The notes beneath the pieces are model-generated. The model was not told the origin of the DNA and did not search any database. It worked only from the letters and a program-made list of their open reading frames with translations. A stretch of 64,000 bases of DNA from Fusarium oxysporum f. sp. lycopersici 4287 (taxonomy: Eukaryota; Ascomycota; Sordariomycetes; Hypocreales; Nectriaceae): NCBI RefSeq assembly GCF_000149955.1, contig NC_030988.1, positions 5,243,710 through 5,307,709 of the forward strand. The letters run 5' to 3'. Shown here piece by piece: positions 1 through 8,691 of this stretch; position 1 is the first letter of the stretch; every line of letters starts with the position of its first letter. Made by a program: the position numbers and the translations under genes.

Positions 1-669
1 AGCTAAGGCTATAAATTAAAAATAAGTTCTCTGGATAGTATATAATTATAATAATTAATTATATAGCTTTTAAGCTATAAAAAGGGTAGTAAGCTAATTA
101 GGCTTATATATTAAAATAATAAATAAGCTTTTAATTATAATTTATATTAATAAACTCTTAGCTAAAGATAATAATAATTTAAAATTAGATAGTAAGCTGT
201 TAAATAATAATAAAATATGAATTTTATCATAATTTAAATTAAAATATACCTTTTTTAAGCTAGCTAATAAAAGTTTAAAGGTAGTTCCTTAGAAGCTATT
301 TATAATTTAGCCTTTTAGTGTTACGATTCGTGCCCGTAACAGCGCTATAAGGCTTCTATAAGGCAGCTGTAGCACACCCATGATTGCTTGCATAGCGATT
401 ATGGCCCGATCTTTTGCCCTGTGGTTTAACGGCTTGTGCAACCGTTACATTTAGGCCTAGCCTTAGGGCTATTAAAAGTAATATTATTTTTAGCAATAAA
501 AGCCTCTTTAAGATTCTTCTTACCTTCCTTTTAGTTATAGCCTTTAAAAGCTTAATAAGGTTAGTAGAGTTTCAAGTATATTAATTTTAATAAGTAAGTA
601 TTTCCTAGAGTTAATTGCTAATTTAAGAAGAGTAATTAATAAATCCCTTAAATTTATATAAAGTATTAG
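1..669. other. AT-rich block, RIP-like, no gene
   Basis: Almost pure A/T runs with no plausible coding frame, broken only by the normal-composition solo LTR at 319-449. The same kind of sequence resumes after the Copia element, from 5817 to about 5990, so this was one continuous AT-rich tract before that insertion. Strong C:G to T:A skew of this type is what RIP leaves in filamentous ascomycetes; that origin is inferred from composition only. Confidence 0.7.
319..449. repeat. Solo LTR, 131 bp, with 5-bp target duplication
   Basis: A GC-normal island inside AT-rich DNA. It begins TGTTACG, ends CGTTACA (TG...CA), and is flanked by the direct repeat tttag at 314-318 and 450-454. This is the structure left when an LTR retrotransposon recombines between its LTRs. 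It is unlike the LTRs of the Copia element that follows and has no second copy in the window. The parent family is not recognisable from the LTR alone. Confidence 0.7.
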
Positions 670-847
670 TGTCAGATATAGGGGTCTATTGTGTGTATTC
701 CACTCTCTGTCCGATAGTTGGGCTGGAACCCTATTTCTATCTGTTCAGTAATGACCTATCTAAGAGGTTGTTACAGTGCTGAGACAGCTCTCTGACCGGT
801 AGTTCGGTCAGCCGGTTAGCCGGTCTCATTTTCACCAGTATTCAACA
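670..847 (-). repeat. 3' LTR of Copia element
   Basis: 178 bp, identical to 5634-5811; preceded by target duplication attag (665-669). The purine tract (gaggggtg on the minus strand, 848-855) lies immediately inside it. Confidence 0.95.
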
Positions 848-855
848 CACCCCCT
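848..855 (-). other. Polypurine tract
   Basis: Minus-strand gaggggtg directly abuts the 3' LTR, the expected position for the plus-strand primer of reverse transcription. Confidence 0.7.
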
Positions 856-888
856 CAGGCTCAAGTACGTCCCTATTGAGCCTGTATT

Positions 889-3800
889 TCATAGGCAGTC
901 TTCCGTATTTTGGAGTCTTTCTTCTATTCCTTCCTGCTTCCTGTTCTGCTGTCTTTCCTGAATGTCTTCCAGGCCAAGTTGATAAAGGAAGCGGTCCCAT
1001 TTGCCTGCCGGCAGGGCCTTTGTTAAGCCGTCTGCAATCATATCTGTTGACTTGGTGTATTTGACCTGAATTTTCCCTCCTTGAACCTCCTGCCTCAGCC
1101 AGTGGTTGTGGATATCCACATGCCTTAGCTTGGTCTTTAAGGTAGCTATTTCGGCAGTCACAAGGTTGATGGTCTGAGTGTTGTCGCAGTCAATCTGGAT
1201 GATCGAGTCATCAAGTTGGACTGTAAGCTCCTTCAGCAGTCGGCTCACATAGAGGGACTCCTTAGCCGCCTGTGCTAGGGCTAGGAGTTCTGCTTCTGTC
1301 GTGGATGTGGTGACTGTATCTTGCTTACTGGCTCTCCAACCGATTAACCCATTGAACAGCTTGATTGTATAAGCCTGCGAGCTTTTTCGGTCGAGGGTGT
1401 TATCTGCAAATGAGGCATCGCTAGCAACTCTGAGCCCACCGGGCCCTCCGAAGGCTAGGGCTCGATGCTTGGTGTATGTGAGGTAGTGGATAACGCGGTC
1501 AGCAGCTTCTTGATGGGCTCTGCCTGGATTGGTGAGGAATCGTGCCAGTCTGGAGACGGCGAAGGCTATATCGGGTCGGGTGTTAACAGCGATATAGAGG
1601 ACTGAGCCGACTTTGCGTTGGTAGCGTTGAATTTCTGCTGGGGTTGCTAGCCCTATTCGAGGCCGTAGCTCTATTTGAGTCATTGGTACTGTAGCTGTTC
1701 CTTTGTCAGCTAGGTTTGCAATTTTGTCAATATAGGCTGTTTGAGATAGCCAAATCTTCCTTGCAGGTCGGTCCCGTATGACTTCCATTCCTAGGAACCA
1801 TTGCATAGGGTTACCGCCTGTTAGCTTGTATCTCAATTGGAGCTGTTTTATCAGTTCATTGGCTTTATCTCCCCGAGCTTTTCGGTAGGCCACGATAACA
1901 TCGTCAACGTAGAAGAAGAAGAGGATTCCTTCCTTCTTGAAGCAGCAGGGCTCGTGGGGAACCTGTTCATAGCCAAGCTCTAAGAGGGTCTTCGAGAGCT
2001 CTTTCTGCCACAGTAAGGGAGAGACTCGTAACCCATGTAGAGCTTTGTTTAGCTGCAGAATGGTCCCTGCTTTCTTATACCCCGGAGGCATATGCATGAA
2101 GATATCCTGATTGATTGGGGCGTGTACGAATGCGTTGACCACATCGTATTGGACCATTTCTAGGTCGAATTTGGCTGCTATCGCTATCAGGGTTCGAAAG
2201 GATCTTCCGGCTAGGGTAGCTGCATATGTCTCTTGCAGCCTCCCTTTAGCTTGTTGGTCTCCTCTGACCACTAGCCGTGCCTTGCACTTCTGGAAGCGGC
2301 CATGTTTATCAAACTTATAGACATACACCCACATACAGCTGAGGACCTGCTGTTCAGAGGCTCGAGGGTCTTTAGCTCGTATCTCAGTCCAAGACTTCAT
2401 TTCCTTATGACTTTGAAGGTGATCTTCTTCGGCCTTTTGAAAGAGCTTTCCAAATGGATGATCTATAAGATCTTGGTGTTTCCTTGGGGGCGGCGGCAGG
2501 TTGCTTCGGTGCATATTCCTCCCCTGACGGAGCGCCCGTTCGATTGAGGTCTGTAGAGGGGTCTTTGCTCCGGCTATGAAGGCTGCCTGCCAAGGAACTG
2601 TTGTTGTACCTTCATTCGTCTCGATTGTAGGTTGAACTCCTTGATGGAGCGTTTGGATAGAATGTACTAGAAGGGCTGATGGCGGCGACTCTGGTGGCGT
2701 TGGAAAAGGGACAAATTTTGCCGTTGTATACGGACCGCCGATGTGTTCGACTGTTTCGTCGGCTTCCCCCAGTTGGGTTCCTTCATCGTCGGTCAGAGCG
2801 CCTATTGGAAGGGTTATTTCGAAGGAGTCTTCAGCTTCTAGTTCTTCAAGGCTGTCTTGATCTGGAAGGGCAGACTCTTGTGCGAACTTGGCTATTTCGC
2901 TAAGATCAGCTTCAAGAAGGTCGTCCTTAAATTGTTCCCAGTCTCCGTTGCAGATCTCATCTTCATTAAATATGACATCTCGAGTGTTAACTATCCGGTT
3001 GATTGTAGGGATCCAGATCCTATAGATGTTCGAGGACCTATAGCCGACTAAGAAGCCGATCCAGCCTTTAGGCTTAAGTCGCATTTTACGATTAACCTTC
3101 TGTTGGGCTTCTGAGGTCATTGCATAGGCCTTACAGCCGAATGCTCGTAGATGTGTCTGATCCGGCTGTTTCTTCGGTTGTGGAATCCCTCTGAGTTTGG
3201 CTGATGCTGTGTGTAGTTGATCATATGGGGTCTTCCAGCCTGACCTGTAGCTAGGCGTGCGATTGTATAGATAAACCGCTGTCCTTCCGATTTCTGGCCA
3301 TAACTGATGTGGAAGCTTGGCTCCTGTCCGCATAGCCCTTTCTTTATCCTTGATCACACCCCCTGAGCGTTCGGCGCCGCCATTTTGGGCTTGTGTGTGC
3401 GGTGCTGAGGGCTCGAGGATAATTGCTCTATCTCTCAGGAAGCCTCCGACCTTCGGCTTGACCTCCGTGATCTCATTATCGCATTCGATAAATCTGACCT
3501 TGAGGCTGTGTTGCCGTTCCATATGACCTAGAAAGGCTTTGAAGGCCGTGATAATAGCATCTGCCGTTCGGGCTGTAAGATAGTAATCCCAAATGTATCC
3601 GGTGGCTCGGCATGTCAGTAACATCTGTGAGGTGTAACCGTCTATGCCTTCTTCGTAGTCATGAAAGTCAACAGCAATACGTTCACCGGCGGCCTGACCG
3701 GGCTGCTGCCTTGGGGCCCGTCTGACCTGCCTCTTGACCTTCGATAGGCCACAGGCATCGCATTCAGCAGTGGTTGGACCTCGAATTCGCACCCCCTGAG

Positions 3801-4365
3801 AGGCTGAGACCAAGTGTTCAAGGGCTTGTGGTCCCGGATGCCCTAGGCGGCTGTGCCAGCGGATAGCTTCTCCTGTCAAAGGGGCCCTCTTGCTATAAGA
3901 GTTGAATTTATGGGCTGTCAAAGCTGCTGGGGTTATAGCTACTGGTTGATATTCAATGACGTATTGACCATATATGTCTTGAACTGGGCATGCAAGAGTT
4001 CGATCGAGCCATCGAAGGATCGTTGGGTCGTGCCGGTTGTCCCAATAGAGACCTTTCCTTCGCAGTTGGCGTAGGGAGACTAGAGTCGTAAGGAGTCGAG
4101 GGCAGTAGGCCACATCTTCGAGCAACAGGGCTCGAGTTCTTGTGAGCCTAACAGTCATAGTTCCGTAGCCTAAGATGAGCAGTTTTCGGTCTCCAGCCCA
4201 GATACAGTCGCCTGGAATAGCCGGTTGAAGTTTGGCTAGTCTATCGGGGCTATTCGTGATTGAGATAGTGGCTCCAGGGTCAAGGATTACGGAGTTCCGT
4301 AGGGGATAATCATCCCTCTGTGTTATGAATGTGGCCTTGACTTTGGCAATAGGTCTCTGGTATAG
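889..4365 (-). CDS. Copia pol: protease-integrase-RT-RNase H, read through from gag UGA
   Basis: The Pol part of the polyprotein, in the same frame as gag with only the UGA at 4366-4368 between them. First comes a protease motif DPGAT (about 4270-4284, normally DSGA[ST]). Numbering from the Met at 4158, an integrase zinc site follows (WHSRLGH near residue 100, then CDAC). The integrase catalytic core has D near 163 and the Copia signature NGGAERSGG carrying the Glu. The reverse transcriptase has YVDD near 752, and the RNase H has SDASFAD near 914 and TTEAEL. The Met at 4158 lies downstream of the protease and is unlikely to be a natural start. It acts in cytoplasmic virus-like particles and then in the nucleus. 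All catalytic motifs look intact, so the element may be autonomous. Confidence 0.92.
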   Translation of the reverse strand, partial: LYQRPIAKVKATFITQRDDYPLRNSVILDPGATISITNSPDRLAKLQPAIPGDCIWAGDRKLLILGYGTMTVRLTRTRALLLEDVAYCPRLLTTLVSLRQLRRKGLYWDNRHDPTILRWLDRTLACPVQDIYGQYVIEYQPVAITPAALTAHKFNSYSKRAPLTGEAIRWHSRLGHPGPQALEHLVSASQGVRIRGPTTAECDACGLSKVKRQVRRAPRQQPGQAAGERIAVDFHDYEEGIDGYTSQMLLTCRATGYIWDYYLTARTADAIITAFKAFLGHMERQHSLKVRFIECDNEITEVKPKVGGFLRDRAIILEPSAPHTQAQNGGAERSGGVIKDKERAMRTGAKLPHQLWPEIGRTAVYLYNRTPSYRSGWKTPYDQLHTASAKLRGIPQPKKQPDQTHLRAFGCKAYAMTSEAQQKVNRKMRLKPKGWIGFLVGYRSSNIYRIWIPTINRIVNTRDVIFNEDEICNGDWEQFKDDLLEADLSEIAKFAQESALPDQDSLEELEAEDSFEITLPIGALTDDEGTQLGEADETVEHIGGPYTTAKFVPFPTPPESPPSALLVHSIQTLHQGVQPTIETNEGTTTVPWQAAFIAGAKTPLQTSIERALRQGRNMHRSNLPPPPRKHQDLIDHPFGKLFQKAEEDHLQSHKEMKSWTEIRAKDPRASEQQVLSCMWVYVYKFDKHGRFQKCKARLVVRGDQQAKGRLQETYAATLAGRSFRTLIAIAAKFDLEMVQYDVVNAFVHAPINQDIFMHMPPGYKKAGTILQLNKALHGLRVSPLLWQKELSKTLLELGYEQVPHEPCCFKKEGILFFFYVDDVIVAYRKARGDKANELIKQLQLRYKLTGGNPMQWFLGMEVIRDRPARKIWLSQTAYIDKIANLADKGTATVPMTQIELRPRIGLATPAEIQRYQRKVGSVLYIAVNTRPDIAFAVSRLARFLTNPGRAHQEAADRVIHYLTYTKHRALAFGGPGGLRVASDASFADNTLDRKSSQAYTIKLFNGLIGWRASKQDTVTTSTTEAELLALAQAAKESLYVSRLLKELTVQLDDSIIQIDCDNTQTINLVTAEIATLKTKLRHVDIHNHWLRQEVQGGKIQVKYTKSTDMIADGLTKALPAGKWDRFLYQLGLEDIQERQQNRKQEGIEERLQNTEDCL

Positions 4366-4371
4366 TCATTG
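4363..4371 (-). promoter_or_regulatory. In-frame gag/pol stop with UGA-CUA readthrough context
   Basis: On the minus strand gag ends ...GAT CAA TGA CTA TAC... and the reading frame continues open into the protease. UGA followed by CUA is one of the best established leaky-stop contexts in eukaryotic and viral mRNAs. Gag and Pol are in the same frame, so readthrough rather than frameshifting is the simplest route to Gag-Pol. The alternative is a simple nonsense mutation. Confidence 0.65.
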
Positions 4372-5571
4372 ATCTGAGTTCTCTTCCTTCGTTGCTTGTT
4401 TTGGGTTTCTGGTGCTTGAGGTTCTGGCCTTTTTCCTTGTGAGGGACTTTACCTGGGCCTGCAGGTCCGAGTCTTCCTCGAGAGCTTCTTTCACTTTCTG
4501 TTGGATTTTCTCTCGGGGTTTGAATCCCTTCCATGCCTGATTTGGAAAGACATAGAAGCATTTCGTAAGTTCGTGGGGTAGTCCACACGCCGGGCATTCC
4601 TGTCTCTTCTCAGGAGACCTCTGGCGTTTTCTTTCTCCCTTCTTCGAAGACGGGTACTGACCTTCAATGATGTGGGCGTCCCCTTCATCATCCTGGGGGT
4701 CCTCCCCAGCATAGCTCGCAGAAAACGCACCGCGGGCCACTCGGCCCTTCATGGCCTCTGCATCTTGGAGCTCATTTCGGAAGGCGTTCCCTACATCTCG
4801 GTATGAGAGGGCCCTATTTTGTAATAGAGTCTTTGAAGAGATTTTGTACGAGGCAGTCCAGCTAGGCAGGATGTGTGTGGTTACATTGAAGAAGTCCCAG
4901 GCCCATGCACTGTTGTGGAGCGTTTCAGGGACCTCTCGTTGTCGCCCTTTCGCCATTGCCTCTTCCCATTGATCTAGCCACTTGAATGCAGCTTGGCTGA
5001 CCGTCTTTGGGGCAGTTTTTAGTAATGTAAGATACCTATTTCTGGCATCCTTCGTTTCATCTTCCTCGGTCCTTCCGCACCGGGCACGAAGGTTCCAGTG
5101 CCATTCGTATATTGATTCGTGTGACTGACAGCAGGTTTGAATCAAGCTAGGGGAGACCGTACGGATAACCCAGTCCTGAAGGGTTCCAAGAGCGTTTTTC
5201 TGTTTTTCGAAAACCTTCTCTTGTAGCTGATAAAAGGTTAAATCCTGCTGGAAGATCTTCTGGCCTTGGTCTGTAAGGTCAGAGATAGACCATGTTCCAT
5301 TCACCGTTTCCTGAATGTCGTCTGGGGTGCCGTCTTGGGATTCGGCGGTATGAGACCGGATTGTTCGTTGGGCTGTAGCGGTCTTCGTATATCTGCGTTT
5401 TCTTATATCCGGGATAGTTGGTTCGTCTCCAAGGAATGTCTTGCTCTTGAGATGCTGTTGAAGACCAAGACGATGGGCCTGAAGGAGGAATTCATGCTCC
5501 CAGTTGAGGAAGTCCTCAGATTTAGAGAGGGTAGCCGTAAGACCTTCCTTTTGGGGCTTAGATAGGAACAT
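4366..5571 (-). CDS. Copia gag (nucleocapsid protein)
   Basis: 401 residues from the ATG at 5571, 63 nt inside the 5' LTR, to the UGA at 4366-4368. It is mostly helical and charged, with a C-terminal zinc knuckle CPACGLPHELTKC (CX2CX3HX4C) and a Lys/Arg-rich tail, as expected for a Copia-type Gag that packages the element RNA. The knuckle spacing is typical of fungal Copia elements as I know them. Gag normally outnumbers Gag-Pol, which fits the leaky stop downstream. Confidence 0.9.
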   Translation of the reverse strand: MFLSKPQKEGLTATLSKSEDFLNWEHEFLLQAHRLGLQQHLKSKTFLGDEPTIPDIRKRRYTKTATAQRTIRSHTAESQDGTPDDIQETVNGTWSISDLTDQGQKIFQQDLTFYQLQEKVFEKQKNALGTLQDWVIRTVSPSLIQTCCQSHESIYEWHWNLRARCGRTEEDETKDARNRYLTLLKTAPKTVSQAAFKWLDQWEEAMAKGRQREVPETLHNSAWAWDFFNVTTHILPSWTASYKISSKTLLQNRALSYRDVGNAFRNELQDAEAMKGRVARGAFSASYAGEDPQDDEGDAHIIEGQYPSSKKGERKRQRSPEKRQECPACGLPHELTKCFYVFPNQAWKGFKPREKIQQKVKEALEEDSDLQAQVKSLTRKKARTSSTRNPKQATKEENSDQ

Positions 5572-5617
5572 TATTTATAAGAAAGAGGGTTCTTCAAGGT
5601 ATTAAAGTTGGTTGAGG

Positions 5618-5633
5618 CAGTGAGACTCTTAAT
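5618..5633 (-). other. Primer-binding site matching anticodon arm of tRNA-Lys(CUU)
   Basis: Directly inside the 5' LTR. The plus strand reads cagtgagactcttaat, which is what the annealed primer would read. The core actcttaat is an anticodon loop with CTT (Lys), and tgaga is the 5' anticodon stem. A primer ending at tRNA position 39 would abut the LTR exactly, as with the half-tRNA primers known for Drosophila copia and Ty5, which use initiator Met tRNA. Assignment to tRNA-Lys(CUU) is from memory of conserved eukaryotic sequences. Confidence 0.6.
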
Positions 5634-5811
5634 TGTCAGATATAGGGGTCTATTGTGTGTATTCCACTCTCTGTCCGATAGTTGGGCTGGAACCCTATTT
5701 CTATCTGTTCAGTAATGACCTATCTAAGAGGTTGTTACAGTGCTGAGACAGCTCTCTGACCGGTAGTTCGGTCAGCCGGTTAGCCGGTCTCATTTTCACC
5801 AGTATTCAACA
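5634..5811 (-). repeat. 5' LTR of Copia element
   Basis: 178 bp, TG...CA, identical to 670-847; followed by target duplication attag (5812-5816). Confidence 0.95.
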
Positions 5812-5816
5812 ATTAG

Positions 5817-7263
5817 ATTTATAACTTATACTTTTTCTATAGTTATTCTCTGTATTTAGTTATGTTTCCTTAGCTGGCTCTATTATAAGGCCTTTAATGG
5901 TTTAAATCCTCATTTTTAAGAAGAGGTTTATAGGTATATATAGTCCTTAGTTATCTCCTTCCCTAGATAAGGTACTTAAATATAATAATACAGTTCTGGC
6001 ACTTTCGGAAGCCTTGTTGAAGATTCATATCGGCTTATTGGTAGGGTCGCTGACTCTGCCCTATCATAGGATCCGTGTCTATCCCCTTATCTAATCACGA
6101 TTGAACAAATTGAACTTGCTGACACTGCGCAGGAAGCCACAATCATCAGTAAGTCATATCTCGTCAAAGATCTCCTACGTTGCTGCTGAGCGTCTGCCGT
6201 ACCTTACCATATGGTGCTGGTTCCACATACTGATCTAATGATAAATTCCGGGTTTTTGTTGAGATACAAACTGTAAACAAGACAAGTTCTGTGCTATCAT
6301 TCCAGTTCAACTTCTCCTTGTGCATTGGGCTTTCTGATGGCTGGGAATTATCGAATTTGGCGCACTCTAGAAATCCCATAACCAGAAAAGGTCAGTCTAC
6401 CCAGGCTAACACTGAACAGTACATTTGAATCAGTTGTCAGGCTTTCAATTTTCCATTTCTGCAGCTGAGCTCCCCAAGCAAAGGTAAAAGCAGCAGAAAA
6501 GAAGATCCTTTCATAGTTCTAGTAAAACCTTGTCAACTGCGAAATCTCACTTACATCTTGTGAAATCTTTCTCCATGTAATTAGGAAATACGATAAGAAT
6601 GTCACAACATCCATCTAGGGACACCGATTTGTCCGGGTGCAACTACAAGGGCAACGATTAACAACAAGCAGGCCTCTTAGCACAGGACCGCTACACTACC
6701 ACCTCAAGAGATATTTCGAGACAAATCCAAAGCGCCTTCCTCGTCTTCCTTTCATTTGGTCTTGTCTTTCAAGTGCTGTGCCTCAGTGGCATTCTTTGGT
6801 TGGTGTTCCATGGACAAGTGCTAGTACCCATGCAAGACTCGCGATTGACAAGCATTGTCATCTCTGCTGGTAGGAAACTTGCCACTACCATCATGGGCAT
6901 CAGCTGTTTCCGATCTTGTGGCCGGGCGACCTGTCAATACGCGAAGGTTGATCTCCATGTGCAAGACGTTCATGTCACAGGAACAATATCAAAATTTCTG
7001 CGTCTTACCCTCGGAGTAACTATCGACCGGCTTATGCCTCTTTGGAGTAAAAACCAAGCAGGTAATAAAACATGGTCTTAGTTTAGGCTATGGACCCCTG
7101 CTCCCTAGCGCGAGGCACTTTCGGGTGACCCGCCGAGCTGAAAAATGCATATTTTCAAGGGTCCCTTAACTTCAAGCCGTCTGCGAACCCTGATAACGCC
7201 TCGTGACATAATCTCATCACACTTGTGACCTGTTTTGCCTGCATGTCACACACTTGGGCCGCT
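5817..7263. other. Intergenic; AT-rich start, possible membrane-protein exon relic
   Basis: The first 170 bases continue the AT-rich tract. The rest has normal composition without a convincing gene. On the plus strand, about 6670-6890, an open stretch encodes a hydrophobic segment (VFLSFGLVFQVLCLSGILW) that could be a transmembrane exon of a lost gene, but no start or second exon could be joined to it. Confidence 0.3.
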
Positions 7264-7539
7264 TTAACAAAGTCGATAGAATTTATAACCCATTTCAGCG
7301 AATATTGTAAGCGTTGGCTTTTCTTTCGGCAAATCCTTTAGTTCCAAAATGGCTTTAATTTTCCGGATGACCTGTACTTGCTGAAACGGTCGGTCAAGCC
7401 ACGATTCTAAAAGCAGATAAAGGGCAGGCCACGATTGCTTTAGGTCATGCTTAGAGACCCGAGTTAGTCCTAGTACGGTAGAGTCTAAAATCAAGCATCT
7501 TCTGATCTGCATAGGCCCCACTAACCAACATGTACGCAA
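7264..7539 (-). CDS. Hypothetical ORF, 91 aa, possibly a gene fragment
   Basis: An ATG-initiated ORF whose composition (KHDLKQSWPALYLLLES, then a Lys/Glu-rich helix) looks more protein-like than random, but I do not recognise a family. It ends 227 nt before the divergently placed Cys-rich gene at 7766 and lies on the opposite strand. It has no visible domain, signal peptide or intron signals. It may be a remnant. Confidence 0.25.
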   Translation of the reverse strand: MRTCWLVGPMQIRRCLILDSTVLGLTRVSKHDLKQSWPALYLLLESWLDRPFQQVQVIRKIKAILELKDLPKEKPTLTIFAEMGYKFYRLC

Positions 7540-7765
7540 ATTTAAGAGTATTGCTCAGGCCTTAATGGCGATCTTTCAGCCAAGGCAGATTTTTCGTCGT
7601 TACAAAGATCCAACGAGCCAGGCGAATATTGACCGTTCGTCAGAAGTATAAAGTCCCTGGCACCTCGCCGACTAAGTCGAGCTACGAAGTCTTGTTCTGC
7701 CATCCCTCCTATCTGCGCCGAGCTATACTGGATCGTCTCTCTATTTCTCTCATTCACTCAAGAAC

Positions 7766-8488
7766 ATGGCACATTTTCTCTTCTTTCTCGCCCTTTTAGG
7801 GCTTGCAACGGCGAACCTGACTGGCTTCTCTGGCCGAAAGGGCACATTAAACCGCGACTTCGCAGGCATAGGCAGCATCTCGTTGGCTTTACCCGCCTCT
7901 TGCTCTTCTTCCGAGATCGACTGCGGCGGATCCTGCATTGCTGGCTCAGGAGAATGCTGCTCTGCGAGCGAGGGGTCTTACTGCGAAGCGGGAAAATACT
8001 GTACTGACGATGGATGCTGCCCTAAGGGCGAAATCTGCACTGGAGAGGCAGCTGGTTGCGGCACCGGTAGACAGCTTTGCGGCAAATATTGCATCCCAAA
8101 TAGCGCTGTTTGTTGCAGCGATGGCAGCTATTGCAATAGCGGGGAAACCTGCACCAGCGACGGATTCTGCTCCAAGGGCAAGGGCAGCGGCGGTAACGAC
8201 GATAACAACAAACCTACCGAGACAAACGACAACGACAGTCCCACCAAGACAGACAATGATAACGACGATCCCACAGAGACATTCCAACTGCAACCAACAA
8301 TTACCTCTGCAAGTGGAGACAGCGATCAGGGAAACACGCTTTGCAAGCGTAAGGGTCGAAGTGGAGGCGGTGACGGCGATAATGGTGACGGTGGTGATGA
8401 TGACGGCTGCAGCGGTAATGGTGCTGGGTCGACGCTTGCGCCGAGTTTCGCAAGTGTCCTGTTGGCAGTCTTTGTTTTAATGCTGTAA
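7766..8488 (+). CDS. Secreted Cys-rich GPI-anchored-type protein
   Basis: 240 residues, one exon, ATG in context acATGg. A hydrophobic N-terminus (residues 1-17) is a clear signal peptide. Residues about 45-135 hold 18 cysteines in two similar modules, each reading C-x6-CC, then YC, C and a DG-containing turn. Then comes an Asn/Asp/Thr-rich linker, a second Gly/Asp-rich acidic linker, and a hydrophobic C-terminus (SVLLAVFVLML) after a small-residue stretch NGAGS, the layout of a GPI-attachment signal. The protein is therefore probably on the cell wall or plasma membrane. The cysteine modules suggest a disulphide-rich fold, possibly a surface or effector-like protein; no enzymatic motif is seen. 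Large overlapping ORFs in other frames are shadows. Confidence 0.8.
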   Translation: MAHFLFFLALLGLATANLTGFSGRKGTLNRDFAGIGSISLALPASCSSSEIDCGGSCIAGSGECCSASEGSYCEAGKYCTDDGCCPKGEICTGEAAGCGTGRQLCGKYCIPNSAVCCSDGSYCNSGETCTSDGFCSKGKGSGGNDDNNKPTETNDNDSPTKTDNDNDDPTETFQLQPTITSASGDSDQGNTLCKRKGRSGGGDGDNGDGGDDDGCSGNGAGSTLAPSFASVLLAVFVLML

Positions 8489-8691
8489 TTATTACGGATG
8501 GTTTACTTAAGAGTAGTATCCATATCTTGAATAATAATAATCCTTGGCAGTGTAATGCATGCCCAGCTCCTAATTCCCCTAAGTTCTAAGCAAGTGCAAA
8601 CAAAATTACCTATCCTAATATGCTATCCTAATATTATCTTTGCTTTCCTGCTATATCAGAGATATTATAAACTAGATATTAAATAAAGCTA
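8489..8691. other. Spacer between Cys-rich gene and Fot1 element
   Basis: AT-leaning 3' flank without coding potential; ends in the TA target dinucleotide 8690-8691. Confidence 0.5.

Larger units (their letters stand above)
670..5811 (-). mobile_element. Full-length Ty1/Copia LTR retrotransposon (5142 bp)
   Basis: Bounded by two 178-bp LTRs (670-847 and 5634-5811) that I read as identical, each TG...CA, and flanked by the 5-bp duplication attag at 665-669 and 5812-5816. The coding strand is minus, so the 5' LTR is the one at 5634-5811. Inside are a primer-binding site, gag, a protease-integrase-RT-RNase H pol in Copia order, and a purine tract. Both reading frames are open apart from the gag/pol UGA. 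Identical LTRs and near-normal base composition inside an AT-rich tract indicate a recent insertion that has escaped RIP. Confidence 0.95.

Noticed and set aside
4310..4597. Separate minus-strand ORF spanning the gag/pol junction as a frameshift product
   Set aside because: It is in a different frame from both gag and pol and lacks motifs; gag and pol share one frame, so no frameshift protein is needed.
7938..8480. 180-residue Ala/Thr-rich ORF overlapping the Cys-rich gene in another frame
   Set aside because: It is a frame shadow produced by the GC-rich repetitive codons of the signal-peptide protein; no start context or motif.
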